From Malurus cyaneus samueli (taxonomy: Eukaryota; Chordata; Aves; Passeriformes; Maluridae), in the NCBI GenBank assembly GCA_009741485.1, contig CM019219.1, positions 4,585,527 through 4,649,526 on the forward strand: 64,000 nt of DNA, read 5' to 3'. This document shows positions 23,690-35,959 of this stretch, one piece after another (position 1 is the first letter of the stretch; every line of letters begins with the position of its first letter). The translations under genes were made by a program, and so were the position numbers. The notes under the pieces are model-generated. The model saw only the letters and a program-made list of their open reading frames with translations. It did no database searches and was not told the DNA's origin.

Positions 23690-25238
23690 CTGCCTAATGG
23701 GACCAGGAAAGCCTTTTAGGGGAAAATTCGGTCCCAGGAAAGAGTTTTAAATTTTTTTCTCAGGTACTCCTATCAAGGCCGCGTTGCATTTCCATATGAA
23801 GGCACCGTTATTTCCAGCAGCCCTGCAAACAATCAGGATCCCTGCCCCAGGGATGACTCACGGCTCCATTGCTTTGTGAGCATCCTGACATCCCTAAATG
23901 CGGATTTTTACTGTTGGTTTCACCTTTGAGTCCGTGTGGCTCCTGCAGAGCTGTGGACACAGAGCCTGACCCGTGGGGGCTCACCTGAAATGGCCACTCC
24001 GAAAACTTTTACATTTATTTTGAAACAAAACGCCAGAGCTGGTAAGAAAAGGAGCGCTGCACCTCGGTGCAGGGCTGGGTGGAAGCGTGTCCGTGGGCTC
24101 CTGTGTCACTCCTGAGCCACTGCCATCTGTCACAGAGCCCAAAGCACAGCCCAGATCCAGCTGACAGCCTCAGGGATCACACACAAAGCTCTTCAGCTCA
24201 CCCTCGGGGTTCTGAATGTGTGCATGAAAATGATTATGGATACCCGGGATCGATGGGGATCTCTGGCTCATCAGAACACCCACAAATATTTGTGTGAATG
24301 GATTCAGAGCGGGCAAATGTTTGTGAATACCTGGAAAGAGCTAGGAGCCCTGGAGGGCGAGGGGATTGCAAATCCCCTCTGTGATCCTTCCACAGGCACC
24401 GGAGAGCACAGGAATTACTGCACAACACATGACAGAGAGGAAATTCATCCCTCAGCGCCAAAGCTCTGCAGCAAAGCGGCCCCAGTGGTGAATGCCCCAA
24501 ATGGCAGGAGGTGTCCCCTGGCCCTGGGGACAGGAAGGAGCCCTGGAATGCCTCCTGTTCCAACTACAAACCTTTATCTGTGCCCAGCAATGACACCACG
24601 GAGGTGTCTCCAGCCCAGAGCTGCGGAGCTGCTCCCTGACTATCCCTCCTCGGTGACACGAGGGGTGTGAGCTGCTCAGGGCAGCGATGGATCCTTGCTG
24701 GGAACATTTGCTCAGCTTTGTGTGAAAGGAATCCTACTGTTCTCGTGGTCTCTGGCCAAGCTTGACTGGTGCTGGGCTGTTCGAGGGCAGAGCATCCCTC
24801 TCCTGGCACAAAAAGCGAGGCAGTTTGCATCTCCCAGCTCCTCCAGGAAGCCGAGTGGCCCAGGATTTTTTGGGATGAATATTCTATTGCAGCCTCCTTC
24901 ACTGCCTTTCCCGAACTGTTGGCTCACTGTGTTGACTTAAATCACCTTTGGCCTGGCTGAGCTAAAGCCCTGAGCGTTTGGGTGTCAGGGATTCCCGGGC
25001 AGTCACAAGGGGGATCTGCCTGCCCCAAATAGGCTGTGACGATTCCTTTGATCTGCTCTAATTGCTGCCGCGTCAGGCTCAACTGCTGACGGTGGCACAC
25101 CCCGTAATCCCCGCAAATTCCCCCCTCACCTCAACCCTTCAGATTTGCCCCCTTCCCCGAAGAGTTTTCGGAGGATAAAAGCAGCCGGAATGGTTTGAGG
25201 GTTTTACACTCAGCAAAGGGAGGTCACAGGGAGCTGCT
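23690..25238. other. Intergenic DNA, no gene seen
   Basis: Moderately GC-rich unique sequence with several overlapping open frames on both strands (24.2-24.9 kb). None shows a domain, and none joins the downstream gene model with obvious splice sites. A 5' untranslated exon could be hidden here. Confidence 0.4.
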
Positions 25239-25490
25239 GGTGCTGTGTCTGCCGGCAACATCAGATTGTGCGTTAGAGGAAAACCGGGTGAAGAGAGAGT
25301 TCTTCTGGAATTTGGGAGCACTGCGGTGCTGTGTCTGCTGGCAACATCAGATTGTGCATTAGAGGAAAACCGGGAGAGAAGGTTCTTCTGGAATTTGGGA
25401 GCACTGCGGTGCTGTGTCCGCTGGCAACACCAGACTGTGCATTAGAGGAAAACCGGGAGAGAGAATTCTTCTGGAATTTGGGAGCACTGC
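25239..25490 (+). repeat. Triplicated 83-86 bp tandem repeat
   Basis: Three head-to-tail copies, 25239-25324, 25325-25407 and 25408-25490. Each runs from GGTGCTGTGTCTGCTGGCAA through TTAGAGGAAAACCGG to GGAATTTGGGAGCACTGC. The copies differ by single substitutions and one 3-bp length change, so the expansion looks recent. It ends 27 bp before the ATG of the unrecognised gene and is probably part of its 5' UTR or promoter. Confidence 0.93.
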
Positions 25491-25517
25491 TCCCAAACTC
25501 CTCTGCATCCCGCCGGG

Positions 25518-25727
25518 ATGGAGGGACCCGCCTCGACGCTGTGCCTGAGGACTCGCTACATCAAACACTGCAAACCCCTGGGTGTTTCAGCAAACCCAGC
25601 CCAGCTGGGGCCATCCCCCCTCTGCAGGGGCTGCTCCCGCAGGATGGTGAAAGCAGAGCGGTCAAACAGTGTTAGCAAGGGTGCCTTGCCCATCATCCCA
25701 GAGTACCCAGGCTTCCAGGATGTTAAG
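25518..25727 (+). CDS. Unrecognised gene, coding exon 1
   Basis: It begins MEGPASTLCLRTRY and ends EYPGFQDVK before gtttgt. If unspliced, the frame stops at 25788-25790 after 90 codons. It starts immediately after the triplicated repeat. Confidence 0.55.
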
Positions 25728-26880
25728 GTTTGTATGCCAAAATTCTCTTGGCAGGATATGGTGGCTGCTACCTATTCTTCTGCAGGATGAATGATTCCCT
25801 TATGTTCTGGAAAGGTGATGTTTGATATGATAATAAAGCCTGAGCTGTGGTTGAGTATAGAAAAACTTGACTTAAAAGGGTTTTATTCTGCTAGGTTTTA
25901 AAGTTGATTATTATTTTTAGGTTGACTTTGTTTTTTAAACCATTTTTAAAAAGTTTGAGTTGGGAAGACTGCTTTGGTCAGGTTTTAGTGTTCTTCAATT
26001 ACCAAACTCATTCCAAAAGCACAACCACTCCGGGCAGGGACATCAGATTTGCTGGGTCCCTTCCAGAATGAAGTGTGATGGAATAGTGGGAGATCAAAAA
26101 CCTGATTGCTTTTCAGTTTACACGGCATGTCCAACCCACTATTTCTCATTTGAGCTCAATGTTTTTCATTCATTACGAGCAGGCAGCGTGCCAGAGGCTG
26201 ATGATGGAGTGCCCTGCTGAGACATTGCTGGGCTCTCAAACCAGATTTGTGGCTGGACCCTTAGCGAGTACCCAGACTTAATTAGAGATTGTCAAAAACT
26301 GCCTGAGTGATGGCTTTTTTTTTGTATTCCAAAGGCATTGTCAGGCATAATAAATGATTGCAAAATGTTCCACGACCCCGCTGTGGCTGTCATCTACGCA
26401 CAGTGTAGTCTGTCTTTTTATTGATTAGGAGCAGTAATATAAAACAGTTCTTCTCTCAAGCCTGACTGCTAAGGTTTTCAGGGAAAAAGCCATGCTCTGG
26501 CCTAACTTGCTGTACAGAAACCAGCTCCTGGTAGCTTGAGACAGGCCAGGGTGTCTTGGAATACCTGTGAGAAAGGTGGAAAAGGCAGGGCAGTGGCTTT
26601 GGAAACCCAGGGGACATCAAGTTGTGGAAAAACAATCTTCTACATGGTGAGTTTCTACCAAAACTTCCTCTCACATCCAGTTAAAGGAGTCACAGCATGC
26701 ATGTAACCCTGAAATCAACTTAAAGACACCCAAGGATATCAATGGGGGGATACTTTATTATTTATGTAACTTTCTTGACTATTTAAGTGACTTGAGTAAT
26801 AATTTGGCCGGTTAGAAAGGAAAGGGGCATCCAGCAATGGGAAAGGGGGAGAAAAACTATGTATATCAATGATAATAATG

Positions 26881-26925
<45 letters not shown>

Positions 26926-27974
26926 GTAATAATAAAAACAATAACCATCTCATCGTCATCTTCATAGTTTTAGGATGTAGAATATCTTATATATCAACAT
27001 ATTGTATGTGAAAATTGCAATTCCTGTAAAACACAGTGCAGTTCAACACAGAGCTACCTGGGATTAAAGAAAGGGAGGAAAAAAGGATCTCTTAGTAGTG
27101 GGATCAAGTTTTGCCTCAGGAAACAGCAGCTACAGGCTAATGGGGTTTGAAAGGGATAAACCCAAAGTTCTGTTAATACAGACAAGTGAGAAATTATTTC
27201 AAAAATTCAGGTTTTCACAGAGGCAACATGAAATTGTGGCAGCATATCACAGTTGGCTGGAGGTAAAAATGCTTAGCATTAACCTCAACCCCATGGACTT
27301 CTGCTCCTGAGAGGGAAACTCGTGGTCTTTCAGGAATTTGGATTAAGAATCTCAAACATTCTCTAACAGTTATTTATTGTATGGAACTACATACCTTAGC
27401 TCCTTTTTCTATTTAAACCAGCATATTTTAATTCAGATTTCCTTCTCCCTTCTGCCCCCAATCCTGCCTCTCCCTAAAACAGTTATCAAGACATTATTTG
27501 GGAAACTCAGCCTTCAACCAGATTTTCCAGGACCTGGAAAGAGGGAAAAACTCCTCCCCACACCTCAATAATTTCCCGAGGAGAGCCTCACTGGTCCAGT
27601 GCCTGGGCAGCTCCAGAGGCCACCAGAGCAGCAATGCTGGCTTCCAGGACAAACCCCTGCAGGAGTATTTCAACGAGAGGCTGATGGAGCTGGGCAGCTA
27701 CGACAGCAAGAGGAGCAGCAGGAGATCCGAGGTGTTTGCAGAGAAGAGGCAGAGCGCGTTCCTGACCCGCAGGAGCAGCTGTGGTGCTGTGCTGCTGATG
27801 GACCACCAGGGCCAGGAGCCCTGCAGCCCAGCTAGCCAGCACAGAGAGACAGGGAGCCAGGGCAAGGAGCCAAAGGAAACACGGAACATCCTAAAGATCA
27901 GCACGGGGGACTTCTTGGACCTTCTGACAATGCACATCACCGCTCCTCTAGAGGCGTTTGTGCAAAAGAAGTGA
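25518..27974 (+). CDS. Unrecognised two-exon protein gene (join)
   Basis: I do not recognise this protein. The model joins 25518-25727 (70 codons) to 27483-27974 (163 codons plus TGA), 233 residues. The ATG has a good context (CCGGGATGG). The donor AAG|gtttgt is moderate. The acceptor follows a long pyrimidine tract (CCTGCCTCTCCCTAAAACAG). Both sites are phase 0, so the join is in frame. The N-terminal part has paired cysteines (LCRGCSRR) and ALPIIPEYPG. The C-terminal part has FNQIFQDLERG, basic sites of protein-kinase type (PRRASLV, TRRSSCG, KRSSRRSE), DKPLQEYFNERLMELGSY, and ends LLTMHITAPLEAFVQKK. There is no signal peptide or membrane segment. Exon 2 is a GC-rich island in AT-rich DNA. 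An AATAAA lies 925 bp after the stop. The alternatives are a noncoding transcript or a chance model; no homology search was possible. Confidence 0.6.
25728..27482 (+). other. Intron of the unrecognised gene
   Basis: AT-rich, 1.75 kb. It contains an (AAT/GATAAT)n microsatellite at 26870-26938. An internal stretch 27120-27262 is open and flanked by AG and GT but is phase-incompatible with the outer exons. Confidence 0.5.
26870..26938. repeat. (GATAAT)n / (AAT)n microsatellite
   Basis: GATAATAATGATAATGATAA type repeat passing into pure AAT units. Frames over it are poly-Ile or poly-Leu/Ser artefacts. Confidence 0.9.
27483..27974 (+). CDS. Unrecognised gene, terminal coding exon
   Basis: 163 codons then TGA. 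It starts LSRHYLGNSAFNQIF right after a strong acceptor. The composition is Ser/Arg/Glu-rich with several RRxS motifs and looks largely disordered apart from short helical stretches. The opposite strand is also open for 84 codons, as expected from GC-rich codons. Confidence 0.6.
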   Translation, partial: LSRHYLGNSAFNQIFQDLERGKNSSPHLNNFPRRASLVQCLGSSRGHQSSNAGFQDKPLQEYFNERLMELGSYDSKRSSRRSEVFAEKRQSAFLTRRSSCGAVLLMDHQGQEPCSPASQHRETGSQGKEPKETRNILKISTGDFLDLLTMHITAPLEAFVQKK

Positions 27975-28904
27975 CGCTGGAGCTGGTGGCTGATTTTTGT
28001 GCAGTTCTAGAAGCCTGGGAGGATTCTTCCTGTCCAGCACCATTCGGATTTTAGCTCATAAATGTCACTCCACTGTGATGCAGAAAGGTGCTTGTTCTGC
28101 CATTGTTCTGGATTAACATTGCATCTACTTGTTTTTGATTATTTTCTCCGAAGAATCAGCGTGATTGAGCCATAGGTGTGGATTATAGCAGTGCTCTAAA
28201 TAAGTGCATGTGTTACTAGAATGCTGAAGTTGCCTTCAGAAAAGGTGATTAGTCAGAGGAGAGCTTGTTTCCTGCTGTGCAGTTTGTGTTAGTTAATCTG
28301 AAGGAAGATTGTTGCTTTCTGCCTCGTTATTTTGCTTGTTTAAAGCCTCTTGGGTTTTATTGTGTCACTGCAGCCCGACTAATTTATGTTCTTGTTATGA
28401 CTTATTTCTGACACAGATTGCAAATAGTCGATGAGAAATCACTGATTTTCAAACATTGCCACATGTAATCACCAGGTGGATCACTGCAACAGTTTGATGC
28501 ATGAAGAAGCAAACACAGACGTAAGATCCACTTTTAAATATGATGAGCTATTATGGTTTCATTTGCAGACTCAAAAACCCTTGAGTCAAAAAGCACCACA
28601 AGGGCCAAGAGGAAAAAAAATGACAGTTTTAAGTTAGAATGATGGAATTAAGTATGAAAGAAGGCTCCTTCCCTCTTTCCCACTGTAAATACAAGAACCA
28701 CATAGTGAATTCCTAATGTAATCTGAACTTCAAACTGTTTATTGTATTTTAATGTTTATCATGGTCATGTAAGTATAAAATGTCAGCTGCAGCTGAATCT
28801 TTTTACTATGGGAAATGTCAGTGTTTAATTCCACAGTGAGTATCAGACCCAAAATGGGGCTTCCAGAAAGATCCATTACTGCCTGTGGTGTCGTCAGCAA
28901 TAAA
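27975..28904 (+). other. 3' UTR of the unrecognised gene (inferred)
   Basis: AT-rich sequence directly after the stop, ending at the only canonical AATAAA in the interval (28899-28904). That signal is followed within 25 bp by a GT-rich stretch (GCTGTGGTTTGAATTGATGT), as expected of a cleavage site. Confidence 0.5.
28899..28904 (+). terminator. Poly(A) signal AATAAA
   Basis: Canonical hexamer with a GU-rich downstream region. It is the first AATAAA after the stop at 27974. Confidence 0.5.
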
Positions 28905-31900
28905 ATCCTCATTACAGCTGTGGTTTGAATTGATGTTCCTCTCTCTCTCTGCTTTCAGACTTGTTTTGATGTGAGTTAAGTGAGCCATGCCCCTGGCCAA
29001 ACCTAATCCCTCCCAGTGCTGTCTCCTCCCCATCATTTCTCCCTCCTTGTCCCTCTGGTTTTTCCAGCCCTGGTGAAACTTGCCCCAGGTCACATTTTCC
29101 TTCTTCCCAACACCAATTTGCACATTTTTTCTTCTGCACTCCCTCCTCAGCTCTCAGGGCTCGTGTTTGTGTCCTTCAGACCGTGGAGATACGTGGAAAG
29201 GGGAGATCAGATGAAGGAACTTCTCACAGCCCTCTGCCAGTTCCCTCAGGAAACAACCAAGAGTTTCCCCACCAAAAAAGGGAAGGGAAACATGTCAGAC
29301 TCATTCCACGTCCTTTTCCCCATCCTGGGAACAAATTAAGGGAACTGAGATGGGATACTGAGAGCTCTCAGTCCTCTGTGTGTGAGAAAAACACGAAATA
29401 CTCGGGCCAAAAGAATTTTTCAGAATTCCCATTTGCCTTCCTGTTGCAAATGCAGGGAGCAGCCAATTAGGTAGGAGATTCTCCCTGAGGGATTTTTTTT
29501 TTTTTTTTAAGATTTAAATGGAATTCTGAACCTGCAACATCTTAGCAGATGCCATTGAAGCGATGCATCTGGATTTCATTGTGAGTTTGCCAGGGGTTCA
29601 TTTCTCCTCTAGGAGTGAATGCATAATAATAACATAATAATAATAATGGTATTATGTGAGGGCATAACAATAACAGTGCATGAGGGGAAAGGAATTATTA
29701 ATGGAACACAGGCAACCTGAATTATTTCATTCCTTAAACATGTGGCTTTGCACACTTGGATGGGTCCTTTTGAAGTTTGGTTTTGCAAGTCATTTCCTAT
29801 CTACAAAGTTTTCTGGAAGAGGCAAATTGCCTGCCTTTTTGCTCCTGATATTTTAATGATTAATAATTTTATTGACACTGCAATAACCTCAGATTGGCAT
29901 GTCTGGAGCATCTCTGCCATTTAAATTAACAGAGGTATGTGGAGATTTGCACTGTGAGGGTGTGACTGACACCCTAACCCTATTCCTGACAGTGAAGGAA
30001 AACAAACTTCCCTTAAGAAAAAAAATCAGCAGCAAGGAACTCTAATTAAAAATAAAACCAGGAATACAGGTATTTTCTTCACTGGAGGAGCATTCAGGCA
30101 TTGGAATGGGAGGGTGGTGGAGCCATCATCCCTGGAACAGTTTGAGAAATGATTCAATGCTATGGTTTAGTGGACAAGGTGGTGTTTGGTCAAAGGTTGG
30201 ACCTGATGATCTTGGAAGTCTTTTCCAACCTTAACGATTCTATGATTCTGTGATTTACCCAAGCATCTGTAAATGGGCTATTCAAGCCTCTCAGCCTCTG
30301 GGCATTTATTCTTTTCCACTCACGATAAATCAGTTTTTAATAGGCCCTATTTTAAATTTTTTTTTTTTTTGCTTTTACTGAATACCAAATGTGAAACAGA
30401 ATTTCAAAACCCAAAAAAGTAGACTCAGACTTGGCAGAAACTTGCAGTGTTTCCTCCCCCAGAAGAGCCCCATAGACCTGAAATTGCACAGTAAGGCCCA
30501 TTTATGGTATTTTTCATCTGTAATGCACCCTAAGGAATTAAAAAAGTTGACGTGCCTTTCAAATTGGATTTCCTTCAAAATATTGTCATGACTTTCCTCT
30601 GAGAAGCTGCTCATCTCATGTCAGAGATAGTGGAAAAGTCGAGGAAGATTAAATCTCCCAAGAGGGAACATATCTGGATGTTGCTGCACAGAAAAGACAC
30701 GAAGTTACGAAGAGAATAAAAACAAAACACCAAGAGCTGTTGAGAGAAGAAATAAAATTTCATCTCACAGCCTCTCAGATTGTTAAAACCTTGCGAAAAA
30801 AAATGGCTTGGGTTTGTCTGGAAAGTGATAATATGCATGACCTGAATTTATATAGTCTATTAACTTAGGTTTTACTGAGTTTAGCTGTTGGATGTGGCTG
30901 CATCTTTCGTGCAGATAATCTGTTTTCTCAATGTTCTTTCCTGAAACTTGATGGAGACGCCGCTTGCCATGAGCAGTCTCATAAAAAATATTCTTTATGC
31001 CTCTTGGAAAAATTCTTCTTTCTCCTCCTAAAGAAAAAGCAGTGCATCACCACCTTCCTGCTGGTGATTTTGCAGCCACTCTTTATCTCTGTTTTAGATC
31101 TTCCTGTGTGGAACACTGAGCTGCACCCTTTGGCTGGTTGTTGTTTCCCTTCTGTGAATATATTCTCTGTGTCTCACTGGAGCTCAGGCAAATTCCTCTG
31201 CAGGGCCTCGTAAATCAGGCAGTGCTCACTTCACTGAAAAGCACATTTCATGTCTCCTGAAGGCTCTGTCCCTGCTGGGATTTTGTCACCCTCCCCTTGA
31301 ATTTACCCCGGATGCTGTGAAAATGGAGTTGGGTGATGGAGCAGGGCTGGGGAGGTGAGGGTGGAAGGAGCTCTCAGGGGAAACACAGCCTGTTTTCACA
31401 TGAGAACCTCAACATTGTCAAAGTCAGGCTGGTTTTTGGGCCCCTCAACCTCTGTGAAGATGTGATGGGACAGAAAATTTAAAACAGGCACTTAGGAAGA
31501 GATGGGAACCCCACTCCCAATGCAACAATCTTCAAAATCCCAAGGACCTGAGGGATCTCTGATTGATTACGTGCCTCATTAAAGCAAAACATATCATTTT
31601 GGTGTATTTAAATTAAGGAATTTATTTAAAAAAAAGCCAAAAAACCCAATCAAAACAGTGGTTTGATCTAAATACAGCAGCACTGTGACATTACTAGGAC
31701 ATTATGTACGAAGAATCCAAGCAGCCATAGAACACAGAAGCCTTTATCTTCAGTAACAATCTCAAAATGAAACTAGCTTCATCAAACAATGTTAAAGATC
31801 TCCCTGGAAAGAGAAACAAAACCAAACAGACCCTCCCCACCCCTTACCCTTTGGATATTAGAATGATTTTTATTTTTTTTTATACAATACCAACAGCCAC

Positions 31901-34900
31901 TAGCTCTTCTAATTGAGAACACTTGCTTTAATTTATTACAAAAATGATCTGTTGACTCAGTTATGAAAGACAACTTTTAACATTGCTTTAGAAGTGTCTG
32001 CTCCTCTTATAGACTACAGTATTAGAAGTGCTTAAAAACATTTACTCCTGGATATGCTCTTGAAATTCAATCAGAAGGATATTCTGTGTGTGTTTATATA
32101 CCAAATATGATTTTTAATTTTTAAAGCAGGTGAAAAGACTAACCCTAATATGAAACTGCAATTTTACAATTTAATTATTAGTCAGATATGGGCAACCACA
32201 TGATAATTCATGAAATCTTTAGGTCTATCTACATTGCTCAGAAACATAAAATAAAGTTTTTACAGCTTTCAGCTTCAAAAGGCTAAAATGTTCAGTCTTT
32301 TTTTAGAAGAGTGTCCAGTGTTTAAAAGAAATGCAATTAAGGGAGACCGCATTCGATACACATGAAACAACTCTGAGCTTGCTAATTAACAGATCTAACA
32401 GCTGCATGTGGGGTGATGAGAAAGGAAAACACATTTGCCATCCAGCCACTACCTGAGCTGTTTCTTCTCTGGGAGTGAATCTTCTTTTCAGGACAGCTCC
32501 AGAAAACCCAGAGCTCCCCTTCAGAGCCCAAATTTGTTGCCTCTTTTGTTCCCACAGCTGGCAGCGAGACCCAGTTTGCCACAGACCCATCTTTGGGACT
32601 GCACACAGCACCTCACTCACCCCATGCCCAGGGAATCCTTTGCAGGCTTGGCCAAAAAAAGTTGAACCAACGACTGTTAATTTGTTCCCTTCCTCATAAT
32701 CATTTATCTCCGATCTGAAAACAGAGGAAGTGTTTTCGTGTGAATGCCACAATTACTGGCCAGCTCTTCAGCAAGAAATGAATACTTAAACATCTGACTG
32801 TCACCTCTTTGTCTGCTGGAGATGTCTGACAGAAGTGCAGTGTTCTGTTTCAGTATCTCTGAGGAACTAAGAAAAACTCATAATAAAAGGAGTCCTAATT
32901 TCAGAGAGTTGTCTCACTAGTCCTGTAAATAAGAGCAGCTATACCAAGCCTGTTTCATTTAAATAATTATACAAAGGAGCTGATATTGATCTGGTTTATG
33001 CACAGACTCCAAAGTGCTTTCCACTGACTGACAGAGAGCATCCCTCCACGTTTGAGAGTGGGAAAACAAAATTGCACAGAGGTTTGCCCAGGGCAGTGAC
33101 AAAAAACACAGCCAGAACCAGAATACAAACCATCACTCCTGGCTCCAGTACATAAACCAAGAAGAATACATATGTGCCAGCAGTAATACTCATTTTAATG
33201 AATAGGCAGCAATCTGTTTAAAATTGTTCCTTTCATAGAGCCCATTTGTCAGTACACCAGCTTAGCTGATCCAACTGCAGCAGATTGTATTTGTATTATC
33301 ACACAGACATTTGGGAGAGGTCAGCATGTAATACTGCAGCATATTGTTGGCTTTGTTGGCTTTCACCTTTGTTGATGAAATTTTTTATTTTCTCTAAAAG
33401 AAATAATTTAAAAATTGTCAGAACCAATTTCTTTCTCTTTTCTTGTTTATGCAGTTAAGGAAAGACCATTATTATCAGCCAGCACACTGTTATTATTTAG
33501 TATAAAAGAGAGTGTGTCCTGCCCAGCACAAAAAAGAGAAGAACTGATTTAAACTTAAGACTTTCTCTTAGCTTTAGCATGAGGGTATTTATTCTATTAT
33601 TATTAGTATTTATTCCCCTTGCTCTAATTAGCAGTATTTTAAGCTGAAAGTCCTATTTGTGAAAGGCTTGAGACAGAGAACTCTGGAATCTCCTGTTTTC
33701 CACTGAACAGACCAATTCTGCCAAAAATTGACTCCCAAATGTACCTCCCTGCAGCCTGACACTGACTGGGACCATCCTTGGGCAGGAGAGCCTTCAAGTC
33801 CGTACTTTAGAGTTTCCACATGATGGAAGATGGTCCACGTGCCACGAGACAGAAAGGATGTTCTTTATAAAGAAAAATCCAGTCTTTCCAAAGATTGAGT
33901 GGGAAATGCCTGATGAATGATCTCCTCTGCTCTGAGCAACTTCAGTGAGTGATACAAATATGAACTGAACAAAATAATGATCACATTTTATCATTATTAC
34001 AGGTTGCTTTCCTTTTCAGCTGAGGCATCACCACCAAAAAAGATCAACAGGATTTGAAATGTGAGCAAAGAATTCAAGCTGCATCCCGAGGCCTGGGTGA
34101 ATGACCTGAAGAATCAGTGTCTTCAAATCAGGTGCTTTTCTGGGTCAGCCAGGTTTGATTCCCACTGCTGATGGCACTGTCAGCCTCAGTTTCTGGGGTG
34201 ACTGCAAATTGAGGTGGCATCCAGCTGTTTTTATGGAGGGCTGTGCTGTCTGAACTGGCAGGAGCCAGGAGTCCCTGATCAGCAGGGCCAGGTGAACGCT
34301 GTGATATTGAATTCTGCTGCTCCCTAACACTCGGTTTGATCTCCAGCACCTGTTTGGTTTGATTATCTTCACACCTTTCCAGCTTCACAAGCAGGTTTTT
34401 GTTCAGAAACAACATCTGAGTCATGGCCATTCTTGTGAAAAATCTCTTTTTAGATAACTCAGGTCAAGAGTGCACATCTAAGAGTTTGCTATTTTTTCTC
34501 CCCTCATTATTCCTTTGTTTAAAAAAAGCGTCTCATCCAACAGTGGGAAAAAAATTCTACAAGACTTGAGTGAACCTTGAGACACTGTAGAAAACAAATA
34601 GCAAACACCTGACTCATGAAAGCCTGTCAGCTAATTAGTGTTCATCAGACTACTCAACAAAGATTTAAAAATAAAAGACATGCTTGCATAATTCAGGATC
34701 AGATTGCAAAAGATTTCTGATTCTTAAAAAGAGCTAAATTTGCTCAACTGTCTATTTAAAACAAGCAGATCTGAGCATATGCATTATTTGGAAAGAATTT
34801 GGATGGTAACTGAAAAGGAGATAGAAAAAATTGATCAGTCTGGAAAGCTGCTACAGAACAACTCCCTTCTACTCCTCTGTTATGTGCAAACCCATCTCAA

Positions 34901-35953
34901 AATTCACCTGGAATGAAAATATAAAGATCTCATTGCAAGTGCTCTCCAAGGTTGTATGATGAAGCTAAGATTTTTTCAGAGTTCCCAGTGGTTTTTAAAT
35001 TTGACTGCACAGAGCCAATGGCCAAGTGTCTGTGGAAGCCTGGCTGTGCAGGGCACTGCCTTGACAAGGCTTCAGCCCCAAATTCTGAGCCCAAACTGCC
35101 CCTGGTCACACAATGAATGAGCAGCATCTGGAAGGGACCAGGCCAGCTATAAACTGCATTTGCAGTTTGTTCACCAGCTTTCAGAGAAGGGTTTGCTGTC
35201 ATTTCTCAGTCCTGGGAGATGGTGAAGAATGAAAATCTTAGTAATTAGTAACATCTCTAAAATCTTCCATCTTCTGTAAGAACTGCAGTGCCTCCATCTG
35301 ACATGGGAGAGTGGCTGAAGTCTCATATCCCTTTCTTGACTTTCCTGCCAAAGAGAGTCCCTGTTCTCTCTCTCTCATGACTTTCAGCTGCTTTGCTGTG
35401 TCATTTCTTGTGTTTCTCACTCCGGGATTTGCCAGTACTAACCTCCATCCTTTCCCCCCTCAGCACTGGCCATGTAGAACATGCACATGGCAGTCTAATC
35501 CATTTTTACTGTTAAGACTCCCACTGGAACATTACTTCCTCAAACCCTGGGATAGCTTTCCTGCTGGCTAACAGGATTTGAGACACACCAGGGTGGCCTT
35601 CAGATGTTCCTGATGACCCAAAGGTTTAAAATAATCTGAATAGTCCAACCAACATTGTAAAGAGCACAGGGAACCAACACACCTCCCAGAACATTTTGGG
35701 CTGTAGAGATCTTGCAGTTGGAGGGACAAAGGTTTTCCAGTTCCTGTGGAACAGAAGTGACCATGTTTTTAATCTGGTGTTCTTAACAGTGAAACACTTG
35801 AGAAGAGCATGACTCTGACACCTGAGGTACTGCTGCAGATCCTGCCTGATCCTCTTTATCCTAGCAGGGACAGAGTTTTTGTCAATGGTTAAAGGATCCT
35901 GGACAAAGAATGACGGAGCTGAAAGTGGGAGTATTGTTATTTCATACTGACAT
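28905..35953. other. Intergenic DNA with one CR1 tail
   Basis: AT-rich, mostly unique, with a short (ATA)n at 29624-29646 and one CR1 3' end at 30110-30256. No exon, RNA gene or further named repeat could be supported. Confidence 0.5.
30110..30256 (+). mobile_element. CR1 LINE 3' end, sense
   Basis: The terminal CR1 signature is clear: GGTTGGACCTGATGATCTTG, TCTTTTCCAACCTTAACGAT, then ATTCTATGATTCTGTGATT. Only about 150 bp of the element is left. Confidence 0.9.
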
Positions 35954-35959
35954 TTTATT
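35954..35959 (-). terminator. GRK5: Candidate GRK5 poly(A) signal AATAAA
   Basis: First canonical signal downstream of the GRK5 stop on the minus strand. The variant ATTAAA at 36486-36491 is the alternative. Confidence 0.35.

Noticed and set aside
24218..24902. Overlapping 109-150 residue frames on both strands
   Set aside because: Moderate GC content, no domain and no exon signals linking them to the 25.5 kb gene.
27120..27262. Possible extra exon of the unknown gene, flanked by CAG and GTAAAA
   Set aside because: It would need a phase-1 entry, whereas the upstream donor is phase 0; including it would break the frame.
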